NCBI GenBank assembly: GCA_019636245.1
Contig: JAHBXX010000025.1
Span: 1-64,000, forward strand
DNA: 64,000 bases
DNA from: Planctomycetota bacterium
GTDB taxonomy: Bacteria > Planctomycetota > UBA1135 > UBA2386
Direction of reading: 5' to 3'
Shown here: in pieces, positions 51,949 through 59,306 of the stretch
Position numbering within the stretch: the stretch's first letter is position 1
Layout: every line of letters starts with the position of its first letter
Program-made: the position numbers and the translations under genes
The notes under the pieces: generated by a model
Seen by the model: the letters and a program-made list of their open reading frames with translations, nothing else
Told to the model about the DNA's origin: nothing
Database searches by the model: none

Positions 51949-53601
51949 TCAGAGCGAGCCGACCACGAACGCGAGTCCGTTCGTCGCGTAGGTGCCGACC
52001 CAGCCGGCGCTGAAATCGAGCTCCGCGACCTGCAGGTAGAAGGCGAGGCCGGGCAGTGTCGGGTCGGCCTGCGCGGTCGGCAGCGGGAGCAGGTACTGCG
52101 CCGTGCCGCCGATCGGCAGCAGCCCGGCCGTGATGTCGAGGCTGGCGATGCGCAGTTCGCAGCCCGGTCCGCCACCGGGCACAGGCAACAGCGGCAACGG
52201 CACGCCGGGGTCGAGCTGGCCGAGGCTCACCATCGCGAAACCCAGCGACAGCGGACCGAAGCCGGTGGCCGTGGCCTGCAGCGTGCGGCCCGTCCACGGC
52301 GCCGTGTCGGCGGCCAGCGCCAGCGCGCCGCCCGGGCCTGTGCACCCCGTGCCGTAGACGGTCGCCGAGGCGACCGGGTTGGCCTGGTACTGATAGACGT
52401 TGTAGGCGGGGTTGGCCGAGCCGACAGCGGCGTTCTGGCCGCAGACCTTGTAGACCTTGCCGGTGGCCGGCACGAAGGCGGCGTAGTAGCGGCTGATGCG
52501 GCCGATCGCCGGATCGTTGTTGTTGTACGGCGTCGTGCCCGTGGTCGGGTTGGCGTAGAGCGTCCAGGTGTTGGTCAGGCAGTCGAACTCGCTGCAGAAG
52601 TTCGTCGGGGAACCGTTGTAGGTCGTGAGGCCGTAGAGGTAGGTCGTGTTCGCGGCGGTGTTGGCGGCGATGCCCTGTCCGCTCTGCAGCACGACGCGCT
52701 GCCGCAACGGGTCGTAGACGGCCTGGTTGGCCATCGCGCTGGCGGGGAACGTGCCGGCTTGCGCGATCCAGTCCCAGTCGCTGATCTTCGTCCACGAGGC
52801 GCCGTTCCACGTCCAGACGTCGAGGTGGCGGTAGAGGTCGGCGCCGTAGGGACCGGTCAGGGTGTGGTCTTCCCCGCCGCACAACAGCACATCGCCGAAC
52901 GGCGCGTTGCGCGTGACCAGGCTCGCCATGCGCCGGGCAGGGGGGGTGGTTCCGGGCACCATCAGGTTCCAGACGCCGCCCAGGAACAGCCAGGTCTCGC
53001 CACTGACCGTGCCGCCGCCGGTGTCGCCGCCGAACAGCAGCATGCCCCCGGTGGCCGGGTCGTGGGCCATCGTCGCCCAGCGCCGCGGCGTGGGGTTGCC
53101 GGCGGCGGGCGTCACGTCGGTCCAGGTGTTCGTCACCGGGTCCCACTCCCAGGTGTCGTTCAGCAGCGTGTCGGCCGGCAGAGGCCCGGTGGCACGGTTG
53201 TCGCCGCCGAACACGACCAGCCGGTTGGTGATCGGGTTCCAGGCGATGGCGGCACGGCCGCGGGCGTGCGGCGCCGGCGAGGCCAGGCCGTCGTGCACCA
53301 GGGTGAACGTGCCGGCGGCGGCGTCGAAGGCCCACAGGTCGTTCAGCGTGGTCGAAGTGTTGTTGCCCTTGCAGCCGCCGAACACGTAGAGCCGGTCGTG
53401 GCTGGCGGCGCCGGGGTTGTCGCAGCGCTGGTGCACCGTCGTGCTGCTGGTGCCGCCGGACGTGACCGCGGTCCAGGCGGCGCGCGGGGCGACGCGTGGC
53501 AGCAGCGCCGGTGCCGGCAGGGTGAACTGGGCTGCGGCGGGCACGGCCAGCAGCGCCAAGCCGAGGAACGTCGGGAGGGCGTGGGGGGGGAGTCGGTTCA
53601 T
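51949..53601 (-). CDS. Exported kelch-repeat protein with shared C-terminal module
   Basis: The protein has 550 residues. A signal peptide (MNRLPPHALPTFLGLALLAVPAAAQ) precedes kelch-like repeats with the pattern LYVFGG ... NDLWAFD, LVVFGG ... NDTWEWDPVTNTW, MLLFGG ... GETWLF and further copies (about 70-400), forming a propeller. The C-terminal 135 residues (VYGTGCTGPGG onward) have the same layout as the terminal module in the propeller paralogues at 4019-8807, including the run of G, the final strand before the last residue and a Cys near the start. It may be a surface-binding protein. The partner and ligand are unknown. Confidence 0.85.
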   Translation of the reverse strand: MNRLPPHALPTFLGLALLAVPAAAQFTLPAPALLPRVAPRAAWTAVTSGGTSSTTVHQRCDNPGAASHDRLYVFGGCKGNNTSTTLNDLWAFDAAAGTFTLVHDGLASPAPHARGRAAIAWNPITNRLVVFGGDNRATGPLPADTLLNDTWEWDPVTNTWTDVTPAAGNPTPRRWATMAHDPATGGMLLFGGDTGGGTVSGETWLFLGGVWNLMVPGTTPPARRMASLVTRNAPFGDVLLCGGEDHTLTGPYGADLYRHLDVWTWNGASWTKISDWDWIAQAGTFPASAMANQAVYDPLRQRVVLQSGQGIAANTAANTTYLYGLTTYNGSPTNFCSEFDCLTNTWTLYANPTTGTTPYNNNDPAIGRISRYYAAFVPATGKVYKVCGQNAAVGSANPAYNVYQYQANPVASATVYGTGCTGPGGALALAADTAPWTGRTLQATATGFGPLSLGFAMVSLGQLDPGVPLPLLPVPGGGPGCELRIASLDITAGLLPIGGTAQYLLPLPTAQADPTLPGLAFYLQVAELDFSAGWVGTYATNGLAFVVGSL

Positions 53602-53846
53602 GGTGGAGGCGGGTTTGGCCGCATCCGGTCGCGGACGGGCGTGGCGATTCAGGCGTCATCCTGCCGCAAGAAGCCGGTCCCTTCTTGGCGCCGAGCCGCC
53701 CGGCGTCGTGCCTTGCGGCGGCCCGCAGCCGGTCGCCGCAGGAATGCCGGTTCGGTGGTGTGCTTCGCCAGGGAGTTGCCGCTCTCGGTCGAGGCGAGCC
53801 CGATGGGCCCGCCGCGCCCATTCCCAACTCCAGTCCCGACAAGACC

Positions 53847-56096
53847 ATGCTCCGTCTCCTTCCGCTCGCCTTCCTGTTGGCCGGGTTGCCCGCGCAACTG
53901 ACCTCCTCGCGCCCTGGGGGGCTGCACCAGGACCCCGCCGCTGAGCCGGCGGTGCCCACCGCGGTGGCTCGTGCCAACCGTCCCGACCGGGTGCATTTCG
54001 ATCGACCCGATGCCGACGGCCCGCTGTGGGCGGTCGGCCGCGCCTGGAAGGCGAGCTTCGACGCGACCGGCTTCACCGTCGTGCCGTTCTTCGGCGCCGA
54101 GGCACCGCGGAACTTCCCGCTGCGCCTCGAACTGACCGCGGCGACGGTCGGCGGCCGCGAACTCGCGCTGCGGCCTGGGACGCCGGTCGAGCGCGATGGC
54201 GCCGTGCACACGCACCGCGGCAGCCTGACCGAGGTCGTCGCGACCGGCCTCGACCAGCTCGAGCAGTCGTTCGTGTTCGACGCCTTGCCGAATCGCGGCG
54301 CGATCGCCGTCGACGTCCGGATCGCCGGCGAGTTCGTCGGCACCCCGATCGACGGCGGCCTGCGGTTCGCGAACGAATGGGGCCACGTCGACTACACCAA
54401 GGCCGTCGCCGTCGACGCCGCCGGCCGCAGGTTGCCGTTGGCGATCGGCTGGAGGGACGGCGTCGCTCGGCTCGAGATCCCGGCGGCGTTCGTCGCCGAG
54501 GCGAAGCTGCCGATCGTGCTCGACCCGGTGCTGAACTACTGGTTCCTGCTCGGCAATCCGTCGCAGCCGCAGCGCGAGGGCGACACGGCCACGATCCAGG
54601 CCTCGGCGCTGGGCGGCCGCACGCTGCTGATCTGGCAGCGCCAGTGGAGCGCCACCGACCAGGACTGCTGGGGGCTGATGTTCGACAACATCCTGGGTCT
54701 GGTGCAGACCGACTTCGTGATCGACACGTCGACGGCCGACTGGGTCGAGATCGCGGTCGCCGGCAACAACTACGCGCAGAACTTCCTGGTCGTCGCCGAG
54801 GTCCGCGTTCCCGTGTTCCTGGCGAACCGCCACGACATCGTCGGCCGGATGGTCGGCGCCGGCGCCACCACGAGCAGCGTGTTCGACATCGAGCGCGACG
54901 GCGTCGTCGGCCTGCCGGGCAACAACCACCACCCCGACGTCGGCGGCGATCCCTACTTTGGCACCGGCCGCTACTGCGTGGTCTTCCAGAAGCGCAACGG
55001 CACCGCGGCCGACATCTACATGAAGCAGGTCACCACCTCGGGCACTCTGGTGACGACCAACCCGGTCGCGCTCGACACGTCGTCGACCGAGGAGTCGAGG
55101 CCGTCGATCGGCAAGTCCTGCGGCCAGTCGAACGGGCTGCCCGCGCAGTGGCTGGTGACGTGGCAGCGGACCTGGCCGTCGGCTCCCTTCGACCAGGACC
55201 TGCACGGTCGCTTCGTCAGCTGGAACGGCGCGGTGATGGGCTCCGTGTTCGGCATCGCCCTGACGCCCAGCGAGGAGACGGCGCCGTCGGCGGGTTCGCC
55301 GATCGACCAGGGCGGCGTGCGCTACTGGCCGGTGGCGTTCGAACTGGCCTCGAGCGCCGGCCAGCCACGCGACGTCTGGGTGCGACTGCTGCGCGCCGAC
55401 GGCACCTCGCCGATGTCGTCGTTCGTGGTCAGCAGCAACGTGCCCAACGCAGACGACCGCGACCCGGAAGTCGATGCCGATGGCATGCGGTTCGTGGTGA
55501 CGATGACGACCGGCACCAGCGGCAACCCGCAGGGCGTCGAGGCGGTGACGATCGCCTACCTGCCGACGCTGAACACCTGGCGCCTCGAGGAACGCACCGG
55601 ACTGATCACGTCGAGCCTCGACGACTACGGCCAGACCAACCTCTGCGCCCAGTTCAGCGGTGGCGGCGCGCCGACGCCCTACTACGCGCTTTGCTTCACC
55701 GAGTTCGCGAGCAACACGCTGCGGCTCGTGCGCTACGGCGGGCACCAGAGCGGCAGCTTCTTCCTGCCGCGCTCGACGATGTGCGGCAGCGTCGGCATCA
55801 CCGCCAGCGGCTCGCCGGTGCTCGGCCAGACGGTGACGATCACGGTCGCCAACGGGCCGCTGTCGGGCACCGTCGCCGGCGCGCCGACCTCCGTCTCGCT
55901 GTTGCCGGCGCTCGGCTGCGGCTGCCTGCTCGGCTCCGACTTCATCGGCTTCTTCGGCAACCCCTTCGTCTGGACGATCCCCAACGACGTGATGCTCGTG
56001 GGCACCGCGTTCGCGGTGCAGGGCTACACGGTGGTCGGCTCGTCGTGCCTGGGCTCGCTCGACCTCAGCGACACGATCGACTTCACGATCCGCTGA
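53847..56096 (+). CDS. Large exported protein with shared C-terminal module
   Basis: The protein has 749 residues from ATG 53847; the longer frame to 53685 has no signal. A signal peptide (MLRLLPLAFLLAGLPAQ) leads into a beta-rich region of about 250 residues (PDRVHFDRPDADGPLWAVGRAWKASFD), then a repeat-rich propeller-like body (ALGGRTLLIWQRQWSATDQDCWGL and DIYMKQVTTSGTLVTT). The last 105 residues (MCGSVGITASGSPVLGQTV) form the Cys-containing module seen at the C terminus of four other exported proteins in this window. Divergent from the kelch gene by 245 bp. Unknown function. Confidence 0.8.
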   Translation: MLRLLPLAFLLAGLPAQLTSSRPGGLHQDPAAEPAVPTAVARANRPDRVHFDRPDADGPLWAVGRAWKASFDATGFTVVPFFGAEAPRNFPLRLELTAATVGGRELALRPGTPVERDGAVHTHRGSLTEVVATGLDQLEQSFVFDALPNRGAIAVDVRIAGEFVGTPIDGGLRFANEWGHVDYTKAVAVDAAGRRLPLAIGWRDGVARLEIPAAFVAEAKLPIVLDPVLNYWFLLGNPSQPQREGDTATIQASALGGRTLLIWQRQWSATDQDCWGLMFDNILGLVQTDFVIDTSTADWVEIAVAGNNYAQNFLVVAEVRVPVFLANRHDIVGRMVGAGATTSSVFDIERDGVVGLPGNNHHPDVGGDPYFGTGRYCVVFQKRNGTAADIYMKQVTTSGTLVTTNPVALDTSSTEESRPSIGKSCGQSNGLPAQWLVTWQRTWPSAPFDQDLHGRFVSWNGAVMGSVFGIALTPSEETAPSAGSPIDQGGVRYWPVAFELASSAGQPRDVWVRLLRADGTSPMSSFVVSSNVPNADDRDPEVDADGMRFVVTMTTGTSGNPQGVEAVTIAYLPTLNTWRLEERTGLITSSLDDYGQTNLCAQFSGGGAPTPYYALCFTEFASNTLRLVRYGGHQSGSFFLPRSTMCGSVGITASGSPVLGQTVTITVANGPLSGTVAGAPTSVSLLPALGCGCLLGSDFIGFFGNPFVWTIPNDVMLVGTAFAVQGYTVVGSSCLGSLDLSDTIDFTIR

Positions 56097-56114
56097 CGCA
56101 CCGCCCTCGGCGCG

Positions 56115-57278
56115 TCACGGCAGGAACCTGCCCGGATCCTTCAGCTTCCGGGGCAGGTACTCCTCGATGACGAAGTTGAGGCCCCACTTCGCCAGCGCCT
56201 GCTGCTCGGCGCGCACGCCCATCTTCAGCATCTGCTCGATCGCCTTCTGCCACTCCTTGTGGGCCTGGAAGAACGGGTCGTTCTTCAGCGCGTCCTTGGC
56301 GCGCTTGATGTCGACGTCCTTCAGCGGGTGCGTCGCGTCCTCGAGCTCGAAGTCGAGGATGTCCTGCGGCGTGACGCCGAGGTAGCGCGCCTGCGGCACG
56401 CAGAAGAACTGGTTCAGGTGCACGGCGTTGCCGGAGCCGACCTTCAGCGTGCGGTAGATGTTCGAGATCCCGTACGGGTCGCAGTCGTTGAAGCAGTAGA
56501 CGGGCAGCTTCTTGTCGTCCGACAGCTTGCGGATGAAGCGCCGCGTGCTGCGCGTGGGCACGCCGGCGGTGCCGACGATGATGCAGTTCTCCGTGCGCCA
56601 CCACTTGTGCTCGTGCAGGCGCGCGAACATGCCGCCGGTCTCGATCACCAGCACGAACTTCGCCTTGGTCTCGAACTGGAAGTGCTCGACGCTGGCCGGG
56701 ATCGAGTAGCTGCCGCTGCCCTGCTTGGTGCAGTCGATGCGCTCCTCGGCGCCGGTCTCGCGGTCGCGGTCGATGACGACCAGCTCGCCGGCGACGTTGC
56801 CGCCGTGTTCCTCGGGCCGGAAGCGCAACTGCTCGCGGGTCACGCCCTCGAGGCTGAACAGCGCCTCGATGTCGTCCATCACCGTGTCGGACTCCGGCTG
56901 CTCGGTGAACTTCGCGTCGCCCCAGTTCTTCGACACGTAGTAGGCCTCTCGCTTGGTCGCGAAGTCGTCCTGCTCGACCATCTCCTTGCTGAGCGCCATC
57001 AGCTTCAGCGTCTGCGCGAACGTCTTGACGGTGTTGACCGTCAGCGTGCGCTCGATGCGGCCGCGGCCCATCTTGAAGCCGCCCTTCTTGTCGTACTGCG
57101 CGTTGCGCAGCGAACGTTCCGGGAACTTCAGCTCCGGCTTGTCCAGCTTGCCGATGCGCTCGTGCACGTGTTCGGCGCAGTGCACGATCTCGCGGATCGT
57201 GACCTTGTCGATCGCGGTCAGCGGCTTGCGGGGCTTCTTCGGCTTCGGCTCGGTCGGGGACTTCTTCTTGCTGGCCAT
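56115..57278 (-). CDS. DNA topoisomerase VI subunit A (Spo11-like)
   Basis: Topoisomerase VI makes ATP-dependent double-strand breaks to relax and untangle DNA. Subunit A carries the cutting residue. The protein has 387 residues, usual length. The active-site tyrosine pair is Y113/Y114 in TKREAYYVS (the second by analogy to Spo11). The Toprim domain has E213 (VIETGGMFAR) and D265/D267 in NDCDPYGIS, with GVPTRSTRRFI before it. The N terminus is lysine-rich (KKKSPTEPKPKKPRK). It lies on the same strand as subunit B but about 5.5 kb away, with sua5, kinase and sigma genes between. Bacterial copies are rare; most known examples are archaeal or plant. Confidence 0.95.
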   Translation of the reverse strand: MASKKKSPTEPKPKKPRKPLTAIDKVTIREIVHCAEHVHERIGKLDKPELKFPERSLRNAQYDKKGGFKMGRGRIERTLTVNTVKTFAQTLKLMALSKEMVEQDDFATKREAYYVSKNWGDAKFTEQPESDTVMDDIEALFSLEGVTREQLRFRPEEHGGNVAGELVVIDRDRETGAEERIDCTKQGSGSYSIPASVEHFQFETKAKFVLVIETGGMFARLHEHKWWRTENCIIVGTAGVPTRSTRRFIRKLSDDKKLPVYCFNDCDPYGISNIYRTLKVGSGNAVHLNQFFCVPQARYLGVTPQDILDFELEDATHPLKDVDIKRAKDALKNDPFFQAHKEWQKAIEQMLKMGVRAEQQALAKWGLNFVIEEYLPRKLKDPGRFLP

Positions 57279-57475
57279 CGGTGCGCGGGTGCGGAGGTTG
57301 CGGGGACTCGGGCGCAGGCCGGCGGAACAGCAGACCGCACCGGCGCCGGCGCGCGGCGGGCGCGGCCGGTGGGAGGCGCGGGCCCTGACCGGCCCGGACG
57401 GCGGCGCATGCTAGCCGCGGCCGGGGTCCGGCGGAACGGCGGTCGCGCGGGCGCTGCCGGCCGGTGCGACCCGTG

Positions 57476-58504
57476 TCACGACGGGGGCAGGCCGGCGCGG
57501 TGCAGCCGGTCGGCGACGGCCTCCCAGACCGGACCGCGGGGAATGCGTTCCACGTAGGCGGTCGTGCAGCCTTCGGCGTCGAGCGTCTGCAGCGCCGCGT
57601 AGAGCTCCCGCGCATAGCCTTCGGCGTCGGTCGGCATCGCCACGGCGACGGTGGCGGCTGCGTCCCCCACGTCGAATGCCAGCAGGCCGATGCGCTCGCC
57701 GGCCGCCACGTCCCCGGCGATTCGCCGCAGGACGGCCGCGCGCTCGTCCGCAACGAACGGCACCAGCCTCGCGCCCGGCGCATAGTGCCGACGGCCCAGG
57801 CCCGGCGAGGGGCGGGGTGCGTCCTCGGCAACGGCGGCGGGCCGACGCAGCGGGCCGACGATCGCCTCGATGGCCGTTGCCGCGATGCCGCCCGGCCGCA
57901 GCAGCACCGGCTCGGGGCCGGTCACGTCGACGACCGTCGACTCGATGCCGACCGTGGCCCGTCCGCCGTCGAGCACGAGCCCGATCCGGTCGCCCAGCTG
58001 GGCGAGCACGTGGGCTGCCGTGGTTGGCGAGACCCGCTGGTAGGGGTTGGCGCTGGGCGCGGCGACCGGCACGCCGGCGGCGGCGAGCAGCGCGTGCGCC
58101 ACCGGGTGCGCCGGCACCCGCACGGCGACGGTCGGCAGCCCGGCGGTCACGGCGTCGGGCACGTCCGGCCGACGCGGCAGCACCAGCGTCAACGGGCCCG
58201 GCCAGAAGGCATCGGCCAGGCGCCTGGCCAAGGGCGGCACCTCGCCGGCGACCCGCGGCAGGTCGTCGGCCGAGGCGAGGTGCACGATCAGCGGGTTGTG
58301 GGCCGGGCGGCCCTTGGCGGCGAAGATCCGGGCCACGGCCGCGGCGTCGAGCGCGTTGGCGCCCAGGCCGTAGACGGTCTCGGTCGGGAAGGCGACGAGA
58401 CCCCCGGTGCGCAGCACCGCCGCCGCGGCGTCGATCGCGGCGCGGAAGGCTTCCGGTTCGCCGGGGTCGGCGCGCAACAGGCGAGGGGGGCGGGCGGGCG
58501 TCAC
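57476..58504 (-). CDS. L-threonylcarbamoyladenylate synthase (Sua5 type)
   Basis: The enzyme makes threonylcarbamoyl-AMP for the t6A modification at position 37 of tRNAs. The protein has 342 residues from GTG 58504; the longer frame to 58756 is low-complexity and lacks conservation. The TsaC/YrdC domain shows LVAFPTETVYGLGANALD, KGRPAHNPLIVH, and SANPYQRVSPTTAAHV. The C-terminal extension (about 225-342, GLGRRHYAPGARLVPF onward) matches the extra Sua5 domain. It is upstream of the topoisomerase VI A gene (197 bp) on the same strand. Confidence 0.93.
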   Translation of the reverse strand: MTPARPPRLLRADPGEPEAFRAAIDAAAAVLRTGGLVAFPTETVYGLGANALDAAAVARIFAAKGRPAHNPLIVHLASADDLPRVAGEVPPLARRLADAFWPGPLTLVLPRRPDVPDAVTAGLPTVAVRVPAHPVAHALLAAAGVPVAAPSANPYQRVSPTTAAHVLAQLGDRIGLVLDGGRATVGIESTVVDVTGPEPVLLRPGGIAATAIEAIVGPLRRPAAVAEDAPRPSPGLGRRHYAPGARLVPFVADERAAVLRRIAGDVAAGERIGLLAFDVGDAAATVAVAMPTDAEGYARELYAALQTLDAEGCTTAYVERIPRGPVWEAVADRLHRAGLPPS

Positions 58505-59306
58505 GGCGCGTTGGCGCAGTGTAGCGAGGGGGTCGGCTCGATCTGTCGCCTGGAGGGCTGCCTCGATCTGCGGTGCGGCGGTGATTTCCGGCGTCACATC
58601 GCCGCGCTGCCCAACCATCCACAGATCGGGCCGGCAACGGGCCGGCCAAGGAGACTGCCATGCTGCCCGTGGATTCTCGTGGCGAGCGGGCGGCGACGGT
58701 CTGGTGCCGTCCCGCGCCTCGCCGGCCGGGTCCGACCGTTCGTGCGCCGACGCCATGCCCCAAGGCGTCGTCCCGCGAACAGGGCCTGGTCGGCAGGGCT
58801 AAGGGCGGACGCCCGGCTCCCCGTGGGGACGACGGGGAGCCACCGGGCGCCAGGTCGGCGCGCCACCGCACCGCCCGCAGGAGGTTGCGGGTGGACCGCG
58901 GGCCGCGGGCGGCAGCCGCCGTCTCCATCGTGCCGCCATGCTCGCCGTGGCGTGCCGGGTCCGATCCCGACGGGAGTCACGTTCGGGAGCGGGCCAACCG
59001 TGGCGCTGTCGGCAGGATCTCGCCGACGGCATCGTCGCCGGCAGCCGCACCCGCGGCGCGCGAGGGCTTCCCGGGATCCGCCGCGGCAGGGCGGCGCGCG
59101 GGAGCCGATGCGCGCTTGGCGCCAACCCTTCGCGGCCACGGCGAAGCGGGTGGCGTCGGACGCGGGGTCGGCTGCTGGCGGCGTGTTTCTCCGCGTCCGA
59201 CTGTCTGCCGCGTGTGCCCTGGACGACCGCGATGGCCGATTCCGGGTCGGCAGGTAGGATGACGGCACGAGGGATGTACGGGTCGTAACCGCCGGAACAC
59301 GCGGCC
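58505..59306. other. Gap without a supported gene
   Basis: No open frame here has a family match; the longer ones are arginine-rich shadows of GC-rich sequence. The gap lies between the divergent starts of the sua5-type gene and the kinase gene, so it must hold promoters for both, but no clear -35/-10 pair is evident. A strong 10-bp inverted repeat at 58815-58841 is the only distinct element seen. Confidence 0.6.
58815..58841. other. 10-bp inverted repeat in the gap
   Basis: GGCTCCCCGT (58815-58824) and ACGGGGAGCC (58832-58841) enclose GGGGACG. A further GCCC/GGGC pair (58811-58814 and 58845-58848) can extend it. It may be a terminator, a structured RNA or a protein-binding site. No T-run. 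Confidence 0.6.

Noticed and set aside
58594..59268. Arginine-rich open frame in the gap before the kinase gene
   Set aside because: No domain or credible start, and overlapping alternatives in several frames show the same composition; it looks like non-coding GC-rich sequence.
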